Source: Cognatundibacterium aquatile (lineage in GTDB: Bacteria > Pseudomonadota > Gammaproteobacteria > Burkholderiales > Burkholderiaceae_D). From it: a DNA stretch of 64,000 nucleotides. The stretch covers positions 186,001 to 250,000 of the forward strand of contig NZ_JACOFT010000003.1 in assembly GCF_014699135.1 (NCBI RefSeq). Reading direction: 5' to 3'. How positions within the stretch are numbered: position 1 is the first letter of the stretch; every line of letters starts with the position of its first letter. Position numbers and translations under genes: made by a program. Of this stretch, positions 20,037 to 29,564 are shown piece after piece. A model generated the notes under the pieces. That model was not told the DNA's origin, did no database searches, and saw only the letters and a program-made list of their open reading frames with translations.

Positions 20037-20978
20037 TTATGCCGGTCGATCTGCATCGATCACGGTCAGATCTGGCGACGATTTACGCACGCCTGTATTT
20101 GACTCTTGGTATAGCCATGGCATTACAAACTTTGTCATTTCTGACGCGGCATGTACCGGTGCTTTTGCCTGATGTGCGACGGCGCTGCATATCGCCTCTA
20201 TCAGGCAGAGTGCGGCACCTTCAGAGTTTGGCGAAAAATGGCGTCGGGTCTGCGCATACAGAGTGATATTTGCCAGTGCAGCCAGTGGTGAGCTTGGCGC
20301 ATCAGTGAGTGCCAGTACCGGTACTTTTTTCTCATTCAGTTGCCGCAAAATGGTCACCGCATCTTCTGCATAGCGTGGAAAAGAAATGCCGATCACCAGG
20401 TCACGCGAAGTGTATTTGAACAATTGCCGGGCTACTGTGGACGGGCCGCCGGTGCCGATGGTCGATTGCACGGTATTGCAGAATGGATCAAGACTGTGCG
20501 CCATCAGCCCTGCCAGAAAGGCGCTGGCACCGTAACCAATGATGTAAATGCGTTCGGCATTTAAAATCATTTTAACTGCCTGATTACACAGTGCAGGATC
20601 GAGACCGCGACGGGTGGCTTCCAGATTGGCCAGATCTTCGTTGAGAGAACCCGCAATAATTTCGGTGCTTGTCGCTGGTCGTTGGACTTCACTACGCAGG
20701 TTGTCAATAGGGGCGAGCATGGCCTCAAAGCCGCATACAAGTTCAGCACGGAATTGCGGATATCCGTCAAATCCCAGTGCGCGGGCAAACCGGTTGGCCG
20801 TTGCAACGGAAATACCAACCGCATTCGCAAGCTCGTCGATTGACATCGTCGCCGACCGAAATACATTCGACAGTACATAATCCGCAGCTTTTTTATGTGC
20901 TTTAGACAGGCTCATATATACCTTGCCTATCCGCGCATTGACGGTGCCGCCCAGGACTTGCGTATCAGGATGATTCAT
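20037..20978 (-). CDS. RpiR/MurR-family transcriptional regulator
   Basis: This 313-residue regulator has an N-terminal HTH_6 domain (about 15-90: KVYMSLSKAHKKAADYVL, MSIDELANAVGISVATANRFARALG) and a C-terminal SIS sugar-phosphate-binding domain (about 130-265: AERIYIIGYGASAFLAGLMA, RDLVIGISFPRYAEDAV, VPVLALTDAPSSPLAALA). Such proteins sense phosphosugars such as glucose-6-P, KDPG or MurNAc-6-P. No sugar-pathway gene lies next to it, so the effector and targets are open. It is a single-gene unit convergent with ahpCF; the 190 bases upstream are AT-rich and hold nothing else. Confidence 0.92.
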   Translation of the reverse strand: MNHPDTQVLGGTVNARIGKVYMSLSKAHKKAADYVLSNVFRSATMSIDELANAVGISVATANRFARALGFDGYPQFRAELVCGFEAMLAPIDNLRSEVQRPATSTEIIAGSLNEDLANLEATRRGLDPALCNQAVKMILNAERIYIIGYGASAFLAGLMAHSLDPFCNTVQSTIGTGGPSTVARQLFKYTSRDLVIGISFPRYAEDAVTILRQLNEKKVPVLALTDAPSSPLAALANITLYAQTRRHFSPNSEGAALCLIEAICSAVAHQAKAPVHAASEMTKFVMPWLYQESNTGVRKSSPDLTVIDADRPA

Positions 20979-21169
20979 GATTTGCTGGCGTTTCCAGTGT
21001 GAGAAAAATGTAAATGTAATTTCATTAAATTGAATTGTAAAGCGACAAAACGTATCAAATAATCGTGATTATTCAATTTAACGAAGAAAATCTTAAATAA
21101 AATTTAGATTAATCTTGCCGGAACCGGTCATTCATTGTTTTTTGTCGCAAATTTTCAGTTCCGCAAAAT

Positions 21170-22273
21170 TCATTTTTCTGCGCTTGCAGAATGAATAATA
21201 CCTCCGCCGAGACAGATGTCACCATCATACAAAACGGCAGATTGCCCCGGCGTAACCGCCCATTGTGCCTGATCGAAATGCAGATGGAATTGCTCATTAT
21301 CTCCGGAGAAATCACAACTGACGTCGGGTTGACGATAGCGTGTTTTTGCTGATAACTGGCCGACTTCAGGAGCGTGGCCTGCGACCCAGCTTACCTGCGT
21401 TGCATCGAGTGCAGAAGACAGCAGCCAGGGATGATCGTGACCTTGTACTGCATACAGCGTATTTTCTGCCACATCTTTTCTTGCGACATACCACGCGTCG
21501 CTGCTGCCATCGGCATTCTGATGAGACTTGATGCCGCCGATGCCTATGCCTTTGCGTTGTCCTAAGGTATAAAAACTCAAACCGACGTGTTGTCCTATTG
21601 TTTCACCTTCAGGAGTTTTAATCGCTCCCGGTTTGTAAGACAGATAACGATTCAGAAATTCTCGGAAAGGACGTTCGCCGATAAAGCAAATTCCGGTCGA
21701 ATCTTTCTTTTTCGCATTTGGCAATTGCAATTGCTCGGCAATTTTCCGGACTTCAGTTTTATGAATTTCACCTAAAGGAAATAAAGTGTTGGCGAGCTGC
21801 TTTTGATTTAACCTGTGCAAAAAATAGCTTTGATCTTTGCTGGCATCCAAGGCTTTCAATAACTGAAATTCGCCATTGACTTCCCGCACACGTGCATAGT
21901 GTCCTGTTGCGATATAGTCCGCGCCCAGCTTCATTGCGTGATCCAGAAATGCTTTAAATTTAATTTCAGCATTGCACAATACGTCCGGGTTTGGTGTGCG
22001 TCCGGCCTGATATTCGCGTAAGAATTCAGCAAACACGCGATCTTTATATTCACTGGCAAAATTGACTGCTTCTATATCGACGCCAACGACATCAGCGACG
22101 CTGACTGCATCTATCCAGTCTTCGCGGGTGGAGCAATACTCTGAGTCATCGTCATCTTCCCAGTTTTTCATAAAAAGGCCGATGACTTCATAGCCTTGTT
22201 CTTTTAGAAGCCATGCAGATACAGATGAATCAACGCCACCAGACATACCTATCACTACTCGTTTTTTACTCAT
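21170..22273 (-). CDS. mnmA: tRNA-specific 2-thiouridylase
   Basis: MnmA puts sulfur on uridine-34 of tRNAs for Lys, Glu and Gln using ATP and a persulfide relay. The 367-residue product shows the PP-loop [15 protein letters not shown] at the N-terminus, the catalytic Cys in [12 protein letters not shown] (about 103) and the second Cys in [16 protein letters not shown] (about 200), then a C-terminal beta-barrel. Its start overlaps the end of the Nudix gene by 4 bases, so the pair is co-translated; the nudJ-mnmA pairing is also known in enterobacteria. Confidence 0.97.
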   Translation of the reverse strand: MSKKRVVIGMSGGVDSSVSAWLLKEQGYEVIGLFMKNWEDDDDSEYCSTREDWIDAVSVADVVGVDIEAVNFASEYKDRVFAEFLREYQAGRTPNPDVLCNAEIKFKAFLDHAMKLGADYIATGHYARVREVNGEFQLLKALDASKDQSYFLHRLNQKQLANTLFPLGEIHKTEVRKIAEQLQLPNAKKKDSTGICFIGERPFREFLNRYLSYKPGAIKTPEGETIGQHVGLSFYTLGQRKGIGIGGIKSHQNADGSSDAWYVARKDVAENTLYAVQGHDHPWLLSSALDATQVSWVAGHAPEVGQLSAKTRYRQPDVSCDFSGDNEQFHLHFDQAQWAVTPGQSAVLYDGDICLGGGIIHSASAEK

Positions 22274-22740
22274 AATACGCTCGGGTGTGTAAACAGTAAG
22301 GACAGCGGAGCACGCTTTCCTCGTAAATAGTCATCGATACATTGCAACACCAGCGGACTGCGATGGAGATGTTCTGCATTCAGTATTTCGTTGTAACTCA
22401 TCCACATGGATCGCAGAATGCCTGTGTCCAGAGCGCGATCATGTTGCTGCCCGACTTCTCCCGTGAACGCGAAACGTAAATAAGTGACGTCTTCTCCGGT
22501 TTTAGGAGATGTGTAGCGTGATAGATAAGTACCGATCAGCGCCGTGGGTGTGAAGTCGTGTGCTGTTTCTTCCAGGGTTTCCCGTATCACCGCTTGTTCA
22601 AGTGATTCATTCGGGTCCAGATGGCCGGCAGGCTGGTTAATGCGAATGCCTTCGTTTGTTTCTTCTTCCACCATTAAAAAGCGTTTGTTACGCTCAATGA
22701 TGGCGGCGACTGTGACGGATGGTTTCCAGATAGTTGACAT
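22270..22740 (-). CDS. nudJ: Nudix hydrolase, NudJ-like
   Basis: This 156-residue cytosolic phosphohydrolase has a complete Nudix box, G-x5-E-x7-RETLEET, starting GHLDPNE at about residue 39. NudJ acts on thiamine and nucleoside pyrophosphates; the assignment to that subfamily rests on the start [16 protein letters not shown], the length and the position before mnmA. The frame remains open for 28 codons upstream, with a second possible ATG at 22764, but the chosen start has GAGAAAA in front and matches the family N-terminus. Confidence 0.9.
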   Translation of the reverse strand: MSTIWKPSVTVAAIIERNKRFLMVEEETNEGIRINQPAGHLDPNESLEQAVIRETLEETAHDFTPTALIGTYLSRYTSPKTGEDVTYLRFAFTGEVGQQHDRALDTGILRSMWMSYNEILNAEHLHRSPLVLQCIDDYLRGKRAPLSLLFTHPSVL

Positions 22741-23226
22741 AGCTTTTCTCAATAAGTCCGACATTTTACTTTGCCACGGGCGTTTGTGTCGTCTGTCGAT
22801 ATACTTGCGGGTTGCCCGACGCATCTCTAGCTGACTATTTTTTTATAATCTGCCGCTCTTACGGGATAAAACGGGGGAAATTGGCGACTCTTATCTCGCA
22901 TAACATATTTGTGGTGAAAGGGAAAATAGTAGAAAGCCACAAAAACGAACGGTTGTTCTAAAAAACATTTTGCGTGTAATATCGTTGCCTATTATTAAAT
23001 GTAAGAATCTGGTAAGCATTGTTGATTTTTGCATCAGATACTTGCTGCTGTTTTGAGGCTGTTGTTAGATTGAATCCGGTACCTGCCATCGCCGGATAGC
23101 ACTGTTTGGATCAGATCGGTATTCATGTTCTGAACGGACCGAAGTCAGATACAGCAAGCATGTAATCGCTTGCATGTTTGCGATAAGCATAAAAAGATTT
23201 TATTTACTTAGTCAGGGAGCAAATCT
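22741..23226. other. 486-base nudJ-pntAA divergent intergenic region
   Basis: No gene is recognised here. On the plus strand TTGCGT at 22970 and TATTAA at 22993, spaced 17 bp, form the best sigma-70 candidate for the transhydrogenase operon. It would leave a leader of about 220 bases, which is long, but I found no riboswitch-like fold in it. Confidence 0.4.
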
Positions 23227-24342
23227 ATGAAAATCGGCATCCCCGCCGAGACTCGGCCCGGAGAGACGCGTGTTGCGGCAACTCCGGAAACCATTAAGAA
23301 GTACGTAGCTGCAAAACATCAGGTGATTGTGCAGTCTGGTGCTGGCGTGGCCTCGAGTATCACTGATGAAGCTTATCAAGCAGCAGGAGCTCAAATTGGT
23401 TCTGCTGCCGACGCATTTGGCGCTGAACTGGTGCTGAAAGTGCGTGCCCCGGATGCTGACGAACGGACTTTGATCAAGTCCGGTACAACGTTAGTGGGCA
23501 TGCTGAATCCTTTCGATACTGAAAATATTGCAGTGATGGCCGCACACGGTCTGAATGCATTCGCTCTGGAAGCTGCACCGCGCATTACCCGTGCGCAGTC
23601 ACTCGACGTGCTGTCTTCTCAGGCAAACATTGCTGGTTATAAAGCAGTGATGTTGGCTGCAAATACTTATCAGCGCTTTATGCCTATGCTGATGACTGCA
23701 GCCGGAACGGTAAAAGCGGCTCGTGTTTTAATCATGGGCGTCGGTGTTGCTGGTTTGCAGGCAATTGCGACGGCGAAACGTCTGGGCGCAGTGATTGAAG
23801 CATCCGACGTCAGGCCTCCCGTTAAAGAGCAGGTCGAATCGCTCGGCGCAAAATTCATTGATGTACCGTACGAGACAGATGAAGAGCGGGAAATTGCCAA
23901 GGGCGTTGGTGGTTATGCGCGCCCTATGCCAGCCGCCTGGATGGCGCGTCAGGCGGCACTGGTTCATGAACGAGCCAAACAGGCAGATATTATCATTACT
24001 ACCGCACTGATCCCGGGAAGGAAAGCACCGGTTTTGATTTCGGAAGAAACTGTCAAAGCGATGAAACCAGGATCGGTCATTGTCGATATGGCGGTGGAGC
24101 AGGGTGGTAATTGTCCTTTGTCTGAATTGAACAAAACAGTCACTAAATATGGTGTGCACATTATCGGCGAACCGAATCTGGCGACCCTGGTTGCGGCAGA
24201 CGCGTCGGCCTTGTATGCACGCAACGTGTTGGATTTTCTGAAATTAATTATCGACAAAGATGCCGGACTGGCGATTAATCGTGAAGATGAAATCGTTGCA
24301 GCAACTCTGGTTTGTGCGGGCGGTGAGGTACTGAAGAAATAA
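23227..24342 (+). CDS. pntAA: NAD(P) transhydrogenase subunit alpha, part 1
   Basis: This is the soluble NAD(H)-binding domain I of proton-translocating transhydrogenase, which makes NADPH from NADH at the cost of the proton gradient. The 371 residues carry an alanine-dehydrogenase-like fold: MKIGIPAETRPGETRVAATPE at the start, KAGYK-like QANIAGYKAVM, and the NAD Rossmann motif GVGVAGLQAIATAKRLGAVIEASDVR. No membrane helices are present, so this is the three-gene form in which the alpha chain is split. A CAGGGAGC ribosome site precedes it. The membrane part follows only after panD. Confidence 0.95.
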   Translation: MKIGIPAETRPGETRVAATPETIKKYVAAKHQVIVQSGAGVASSITDEAYQAAGAQIGSAADAFGAELVLKVRAPDADERTLIKSGTTLVGMLNPFDTENIAVMAAHGLNAFALEAAPRITRAQSLDVLSSQANIAGYKAVMLAANTYQRFMPMLMTAAGTVKAARVLIMGVGVAGLQAIATAKRLGAVIEASDVRPPVKEQVESLGAKFIDVPYETDEEREIAKGVGGYARPMPAAWMARQAALVHERAKQADIIITTALIPGRKAPVLISEETVKAMKPGSVIVDMAVEQGGNCPLSELNKTVTKYGVHIIGEPNLATLVAADASALYARNVLDFLKLIIDKDAGLAINREDEIVAATLVCAGGEVLKK

Positions 24343-24389
24343 AACAGATTTTAAGTTTTTTGTAACAAGCAATAGAAAGTAGAAATACC

Positions 24390-24752
24390 ATGCAAAGAAA
24401 TATGCTCCGCGCCAAAATTCATCGCGCATCTGTGACCCAGTGCGATCTCCACTACGAAGGTTCATGTGGAATTGATGAAGATCTGCTCGACGCCGCGAAT
24501 ATCATCGAGAACGAACAGATTGAGCTGTATAACGTCAATAATGGTGAGCGCTTTTCCACTTATGCCATCAAAGGTAAACGTGGAAGTGGCGAGATCTCCC
24601 TGAATGGCGCTGCAGCCCGCAAGGTGCAATTGGGTGATTTGATGATTATCTGCACATACGCGCCGATGACGGAAGAGGAAGCGCGTAATCACAAACCGAA
24701 TGTGGTATTTGTGAACGCAAAAAACCAGATCACCAGTCTGAAAGAGTATTGA
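24390..24752 (+). CDS. panD: Aspartate 1-decarboxylase
   Basis: PanD makes beta-alanine for pantothenate and coenzyme A. The 120-residue proenzyme contains the self-cleavage site Gly24-Ser25 in [10 protein letters not shown], the FSTYAI loop and the [12 protein letters not shown] region; all match the family. It lies inside the transhydrogenase operon between the two alpha parts, 47 bases after the first and 116 before the second, on the same strand. It is therefore probably read from the same transcript. The placement is odd, because panD usually stands with panC/panB. Confidence 0.95.
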   Translation: MQRNMLRAKIHRASVTQCDLHYEGSCGIDEDLLDAANIIENEQIELYNVNNGERFSTYAIKGKRGSGEISLNGAAARKVQLGDLMIICTYAPMTEEEARNHKPNVVFVNAKNQITSLKEY

Positions 24753-24762
24753 GACAATATTG

Positions 24763-24816
24763 GCGAGGCAGCATCTGGACTGAATCTGTAAAATTTTCAG
24801 ACTGGTTGCTCCTCGC
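24763..24816 (+). promoter_or_regulatory. Nested hairpin in the panD-pntAB gap
   Basis: GCGAGG/CCTCGC, AGCA/TGCT and an inner CTGAA/TTCAG can stack into one interrupted stem over 54 bases. It stands between two genes of one operon, where it could stabilise or process the mRNA. There is no T run, so it is not a simple terminator. The role is inferred. Confidence 0.35.
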
Positions 24817-24868
24817 GACAGTATCGTCTGCTTTTGCATGTCTTAATCCATACTACAGAGAGGACATC

Positions 24869-25195
24869 ATGGAAGTAAGTCATACCCTAACCAACCTCAT
24901 CATTTTTGTACTGGCAATTTATGTCGGTTATCACGTGGTGTGGACGGTTACTCCCGCATTGCACACGCCATTAATGGCCGTGACTAATGCGATTTCTGCC
25001 ATCATCATCGTTGGCGCCATGCTGGCAGCAGGACTGACTGAAGGTTTGCTGGCACAGGTGATGGGAACCGTTGCGGTGGCGCTGGCTGCTGTGAACGTGT
25101 TCGGCGGATTTCTGGTTACCCAGAGAATGCTGGAAATGTTTAAGAAGAAGGAACCTAAGGCAACGCCGACCAACGCCAGCAAGGAGAGCAAATAA
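24869..25195 (+). CDS. pntAB: NAD(P) transhydrogenase subunit alpha, part 2
   Basis: This is the small membrane part of the split alpha chain, 108 residues with three predicted helices (about 5-25, 33-55, 58-80) and a charged C-terminal tail (FKKKEPKATPTNASKESK). The ATG after GAGAGGAC was chosen; the open frame extends 40 codons upstream into the intergenic hairpin and is not conserved-looking there. It overlaps pntB by one base (TAATG), which indicates translational coupling, as expected for subunits of one complex. Confidence 0.94.
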   Translation: MEVSHTLTNLIIFVLAIYVGYHVVWTVTPALHTPLMAVTNAISAIIIVGAMLAAGLTEGLLAQVMGTVAVALAAVNVFGGFLVTQRMLEMFKKKEPKATPTNASKESK

Positions 25196-26640
25196 TGAGC
25201 ATGAATCTGGTCACGATGCTCTATCTGATTGCATCTGTTTGTTTTATTCAAGCGTTAAAAGGTTTGTCGCATCCATCGACGGCTAGACGTGGTAACGCTT
25301 TCGGCATGATGGGAATGGCCGTCGCTGTCGCTACGACCATTGCCTTGATCGTTAAGCTGAAAACCGAAGCAGCAGGTGGTGGCTTAGGTTATGGTCTCGT
25401 CGCACTGGGGGTGATTGTCGGTGGCGGCATTGGCGCTACATTGGCAAAACGGGTCGAAATGACCAAGATGCCAGAGCTGGTTGCAGCAATGCATTCACTA
25501 ATCGGTTTGGCGGCAGTGTGTATTGCAGTGTCGGTCGTTGCAGAACCGTGGATTTTCAATATTACGACACGTGATGTTGCGATTCCTTTCGGTAATCGTC
25601 TTGAGTTATTTATCGGTACGTTTGTTGGTGCGATCACGTTCTCAGGTTCCGTGATTGCGTTTGGTAAATTGTCGGGTAAATATAAGTTCCGCTTGTTTCA
25701 GGGCGCACCTGTCAGTTTTACAGGACAACACTTTTTGAATCTGATCCTAGCGATCACGATGGTCGGGCTCGGACTGATCTTCTGCTTTGCGCCTGGTACA
25801 GAACCGGCATGGATACCGTTTGTGTTGATGGCGCTGATCGCATTTGTATTGGGTGTGCTGATCATCATTCCTATCGGTGGTGCCGACATGCCAGTCGTGG
25901 TCTCCATGCTGAATAGTTATTCAGGCTGGGCTGCTGCAGGGATCGGTTTCTCCCTGAATAACTCAATGCTGATTATCGCCGGTTCATTAGTTGGCTCATC
26001 TGGTGCGATTCTTTCTTACATCATGTGTAAGGCAATGAACCGCTCCTTCTTTAATGTGATTCTTGGTGGTTTTGGTGGCGCGCCCGCCGAGGCTGCTGCC
26101 GGTGGGCAGGCACAACGGAACGTGAAATCCGGTTCCGCTGACGACGTTGCGTTTTTGTTGGGAAATGCGGAAACAGTCATTATTGTTCCAGGCTACGGTC
26201 TTGCCGTGGCACGCGCTCAGCATGCGCTGAAAGAGTTGACTGAGAAACTGACGCACAAAGGCATTACCGTAAAATATGCAATTCATCCTGTAGCAGGGCG
26301 TATGCCTGGACACATGAATGTGCTGCTGGCAGAAGCGGAAGTACCATACGACCAGGTGTTTGAGATGGAAGATATCAATAGCGAATTTGGTCAGGCAGAC
26401 GTCGTGCTGGTACTCGGTGCTAACGACGTCGTCAATCCTGCAGCAAAAGATCCAAAATCGCCGATCGCAGGTATGCCAATTCTTGAGGCCTACAAAGCAA
26501 AAACCATCATCGTGAATAAACGCTCTATGGCGTCCGGCTATGCTGGTTTGGACAATGAATTGTTCTACATGGACAAGACCATGATGGTGTTCGGTGACGC
26601 TAAAAAGGTCATTGAAGATATGGTGAAAGCGGTAGAGTAA
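25195..26640 (+). CDS. pntB: NAD(P) transhydrogenase subunit beta
   Basis: PntB holds most of the proton channel (membrane domain II) and the NADP(H)-binding domain III. The 481 residues include about nine helices up to residue 300 and the C-terminal domain with VIIVPGYGLAVARAQHAL, HPVAGRMPGHMNVLLAEA, VLVLGANDVVNPAAKDP and IIVNKRSMASGYAGLDN, all characteristic of NADP binding. It is the last gene of the pntAA-panD-pntAB-pntB unit and is followed by a strong terminator. Confidence 0.97.
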   Translation: MSMNLVTMLYLIASVCFIQALKGLSHPSTARRGNAFGMMGMAVAVATTIALIVKLKTEAAGGGLGYGLVALGVIVGGGIGATLAKRVEMTKMPELVAAMHSLIGLAAVCIAVSVVAEPWIFNITTRDVAIPFGNRLELFIGTFVGAITFSGSVIAFGKLSGKYKFRLFQGAPVSFTGQHFLNLILAITMVGLGLIFCFAPGTEPAWIPFVLMALIAFVLGVLIIIPIGGADMPVVVSMLNSYSGWAAAGIGFSLNNSMLIIAGSLVGSSGAILSYIMCKAMNRSFFNVILGGFGGAPAEAAAGGQAQRNVKSGSADDVAFLLGNAETVIIVPGYGLAVARAQHALKELTEKLTHKGITVKYAIHPVAGRMPGHMNVLLAEAEVPYDQVFEMEDINSEFGQADVVLVLGANDVVNPAAKDPKSPIAGMPILEAYKAKTIIVNKRSMASGYAGLDNELFYMDKTMMVFGDAKKVIEDMVKAVE

Positions 26641-26661
26641 TCGTAGCAGTTGATGAACGAA

Positions 26662-26693
26662 AAAAAATCCCCGTTATTCAGCGGGGATTTTTT
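26662..26693 (+). terminator. Rho-independent terminator of the pnt operon
   Basis: A perfect 12-bp stem AAAAAATCCCCG/CGGGGATTTTTT encloses an 8-base loop and ends in T. It lies about 20 bases after pntB and could also work against the arginase transcript from the other side. Confidence 0.94.
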
Positions 26694-26770
26694 ATTTTGA
26701 CCGTGCATGCCAATGTAGTATCGGGCTTGAACTGAGTTCTTCTGTAACGGTGCAGAGCTACAACATGGTT

Positions 26771-27682
26771 CTACATTCTCACCAATGTTGATTTGCCAAA
26801 CAAACTCTCGATCAGATCGACTGCGAGAATTGCGGTCTGGTTGCGAATGTCCAGCGCTGGATTTAATTCCACCAGATCAAGTGATGCCAACAAGCCGGTA
26901 TCTGCAATCATTTCCATACACAGTTGTGCTTCACGGTAGGTCGGGCCTCCCAATACCGCAGTACCCACACCCGGAGCGATACCAGGGTCGAGGCAATCCA
27001 TGTCAAAGCTGACGTGCAGATGCGTGTCAGCATCCAGATCTGCCAGCGCCGAGCTCATCACATTGCGCATGCCATATTCATCAATGTAGCGCATGTCGAA
27101 TACCTGCATTCCCATGTCGTGGATAAACTTTTTTTCGCCAGCATCCACACTGCGAATGCCTATCAGGCGGATATCTGCAGGCTGTATCGCAGGAGTATGC
27201 CCGGCATAACTGATGAGTTCCTGCGGGCCATGCCCCATCAGGCACGCAACTGGCATTCCATGAATATTACCGGTCGGGCTGATGGTGGATAAATTACTGT
27301 CCGCATGCGCATCAAACCACAATACACGCAGCTTCTTTCCTGCGCGTCGGCAATGTGCCGCAACCGCGCTGATCGAGCCGATGGCGAGGCAATGATCGCC
27401 ACCCAGCATCATAGGAATATGACCTTGCATCAACGCCTGATTGACCGCATCGTAGACTGCCTGATTCCAGTCGATTGCTTCTTTCAGGTGTCGTAAGCCA
27501 TTGACTGGTTGTTGCCACGGATTGGCCGGGCCGTGCAGATTGCCGTGATCAACAACATTAAACTGACGGGCGGCAAGCGCTTCGTTGAGTCCTGCAACTC
27601 TCAGTGCGTCTGGCCCCATGCCAGCACCTCTGACGCTCGCACCAACATCCGTTGGCGCACCGATTAAAGAAATAGTCTTCAT
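26771..27682 (-). CDS. rocF: Arginase
   Basis: Arginase hydrolyses arginine to ornithine and urea with a di-manganese centre. The 303-residue product has all metal motifs: GGDHC (94-98), WFDAHADSN (122-130) and SFDMDCLDPGIAPG. Length and the N-terminus MKTISLIGAPTDVGASVRG are those of bacterial RocF arginases and not of agmatinase. It follows the ornithine cyclodeaminase gene after 35 bases on the same strand, so the two enzymes give a short arginine to ornithine to proline route. The neighbouring Lrp/AsnC gene is the likely regulator. Confidence 0.96.
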   Translation of the reverse strand: MKTISLIGAPTDVGASVRGAGMGPDALRVAGLNEALAARQFNVVDHGNLHGPANPWQQPVNGLRHLKEAIDWNQAVYDAVNQALMQGHIPMMLGGDHCLAIGSISAVAAHCRRAGKKLRVLWFDAHADSNLSTISPTGNIHGMPVACLMGHGPQELISYAGHTPAIQPADIRLIGIRSVDAGEKKFIHDMGMQVFDMRYIDEYGMRNVMSSALADLDADTHLHVSFDMDCLDPGIAPGVGTAVLGGPTYREAQLCMEMIADTGLLASLDLVELNPALDIRNQTAILAVDLIESLFGKSTLVRM

Positions 27683-27717
27683 TCTTTTTTAATTATGTGG
27701 GTGAGATGGGCGCAAGT

Positions 27718-28809
27718 TTAAGCTGGAGTGGGTATTTCAGGAAGGCCATCATATTCTTTTTCATTGTTAAGCAGGTTGGTATCGCTATTTTCTGTGCTGC
27801 TTACACCCAAGCCGAACAGATCTTTAGGATTGTGCATTACAGGCAGCAGATCAAGTTCGGTCGAAGATTGCTGCATGACGTATTTTTCCAGATAACGCAT
27901 CGCAGAGAAATCCTCCAGTGCAAAGCCGACAGAATCAAAGATAGTTATATTCTCCGCACTTTGGCGATAGGTGCTGCCTGAGCGCAGGATAGTCCACAAT
28001 TCAGTCACCTGGAAGTCTGCCGGCATTTGCTGCAACTCCCCTTCAATGCGCGATTGTGGTTCGTATTCGACAACGACGTTGGCTCGTTGCAGAATTGCCG
28101 CGTGCAGTTCCGTTTTTCCTGGGCAGTCACCACCGACGGCGTTGATGTGCATACCCGGTTCTATCATGTCCGGCGTCAGAATTGTCGCATTGGTTTTATC
28201 TGCGGTGACCGTCGTGATCACATCTGCACCTTTGACTGCATCAGCGACAGAGTCGGCACGAATGACGCGTATTTGAGGATAAGCGCGTAAATTACGCACC
28301 AGCTTATCGCTGGCCTTCTGATCAATATCGTAAATTCGTAATTCCTTGATTCCCAACATCGTATAGAACGCAATGGCCTGAAATTCACTCTGTGCGCCAT
28401 TACCTATTAACGCCATGCTGCGACAGTTTTTGCGCGCCAGATATTTAGCAGCCATTGCCGATGTGGCCGCGGTACGTATTGCTGTTGTCAGTGTTAACTC
28501 CGATAACAGACGTGGATAACCTGTAGCAACATCGGCCAATACGCCGAAGGCAGTGACAGTCAGTAAACCTGCTTCCGTGTTTTTTGGGTGACCATTGACA
28601 TACTTGAATGAATAGTTGCGTCCATCAGAAATCGGCATCAGTTCTATGACGCCAACATCCGAATGATTTGCAACTCTGGCAGATTTGTCGAAGCATTCCC
28701 AGCGCAGATAGTCTTCCTCAATCATTGCCGCCATGCGGGTAATGGCTCTCTCCAGTCCGACCTCGCGCAGATGTCGTTGCATGTCTTGTGTTCCAATGAA
28801 AGTGACCAT
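27718..28809 (-). CDS. ocd: Ornithine cyclodeaminase
   Basis: This enzyme converts ornithine to proline and ammonia with bound NAD. The 363-residue protein has the mu-crystallin/OCD fold; NYSFKYVNGHPKN binds substrate and SMALIGNGAQSEFQAIAFYTMLG is the NAD site, followed by VGGDCPGKTEL in the active site. Its length and long C-terminal part are those of true OCDs. The ATG with AAGGAGA in front was chosen over one 14 codons upstream. It is first in the ocd-arginase unit and divergent from an Lrp-type regulator. Confidence 0.94.
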   Translation of the reverse strand: MVTFIGTQDMQRHLREVGLERAITRMAAMIEEDYLRWECFDKSARVANHSDVGVIELMPISDGRNYSFKYVNGHPKNTEAGLLTVTAFGVLADVATGYPRLLSELTLTTAIRTAATSAMAAKYLARKNCRSMALIGNGAQSEFQAIAFYTMLGIKELRIYDIDQKASDKLVRNLRAYPQIRVIRADSVADAVKGADVITTVTADKTNATILTPDMIEPGMHINAVGGDCPGKTELHAAILQRANVVVEYEPQSRIEGELQQMPADFQVTELWTILRSGSTYRQSAENITIFDSVGFALEDFSAMRYLEKYVMQQSSTELDLLPVMHNPKDLFGLGVSSTENSDTNLLNNEKEYDGLPEIPTPA

Positions 28810-28891
28810 GATGTTCTCCTTAGTAGATATGGTGAGCAGAAACATCGTCACTGGAGTTGATCTGCTGGCGAGCAGGTACTGCAGAAGCTGC

Positions 28892-28914
28892 TGCGAAATT
28901 TTCTGAATTTCGCA
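28892..28914. promoter_or_regulatory. Inverted repeat between ocd and the Lrp-type gene, probable operator
   Basis: TGCGAAATT and AATTTCGCA are exact 9-bp arms around 5 bases. The AAATTTTCT core resembles the Lrp-type consensus. It lies 83 bases before the ocd start, and the remaining sequence up to the divergent regulator is very AT-rich, as is usual for Lrp-bound regions. Assignment to the adjacent regulator is inference. Confidence 0.5.
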
Positions 28915-29108
28915 AAAGCCTCACGCATCTGTGTGCGTTGTTGAATGACGTGTTCTATAGAAGATTGTAGTCAGTCACGTCAAAAATTAGATTGCTAAAT
29001 TCGATGATTTATTTATTAAAAAAGAAATTTAATTTCATATATCTATAATTAGTATGTTTAAATTTCTAAAATAAGATTCTTAATAAAATATATCGATGAG
29101 AGGTTGAG

Positions 29109-29564
29109 ATGGATAATTATGATCGTAGCATTTTGCGTTGCTTGCAAGAAGATGGGCGTATGAGTAATTTGCATCTGGCTGAGCAGATACATTTATCGGC
29201 GCCACAAACCTTACGCCGGGTCAGAACGCTGGAAGAAAAAAAAGTGATACGCGGCTACGTTGCGCAAGTTGCACCTGAGGCCGTTGGTCTCGGCGTCATG
29301 GCGTTTGTGAACCTGTCGCTGGATCGCGAACAGTTTCGTAATGTGCGTGAGGTTGAACGTCAACTGATGGCATTCCCCGACATCATTGAATGCCACACTA
29401 TTTCAGGCGACTTCGATTACATTCTCAAGGTTGTCGCCAAAGATCTCAAAAGTTTGTCGCAGTTTCTGACGGATACACTGATGCAGGTATCTGGCGTAGC
29501 TTCTCTGCGTTCGATGATTTGCATGGAGGAAATTAAACCGGTCAGCGGTTTGCCGATAAACTGA
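29109..29564 (+). CDS. Lrp/AsnC-family transcriptional regulator
   Basis: This 151-residue regulator has an N-terminal HTH (YDRSILRCLQEDGRMSNLHLAEQIHLSAPQ at about 4-33, then TLRRVRTLEEKKVIRGY) and a C-terminal RAM amino-acid-binding domain (about 65-145, with ISGDFDYILKVVAKDLKS). Regulators of this type placed divergent to arginase/OCD genes usually activate them in response to arginine or ornithine. The gap between the divergent starts is about 300 bases, strongly AT-rich, with one clear inverted repeat. The ATG follows GAGAGG. Confidence 0.94.
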   Translation: MDNYDRSILRCLQEDGRMSNLHLAEQIHLSAPQTLRRVRTLEEKKVIRGYVAQVAPEAVGLGVMAFVNLSLDREQFRNVREVERQLMAFPDIIECHTISGDFDYILKVVAKDLKSLSQFLTDTLMQVSGVASLRSMICMEEIKPVSGLPIN

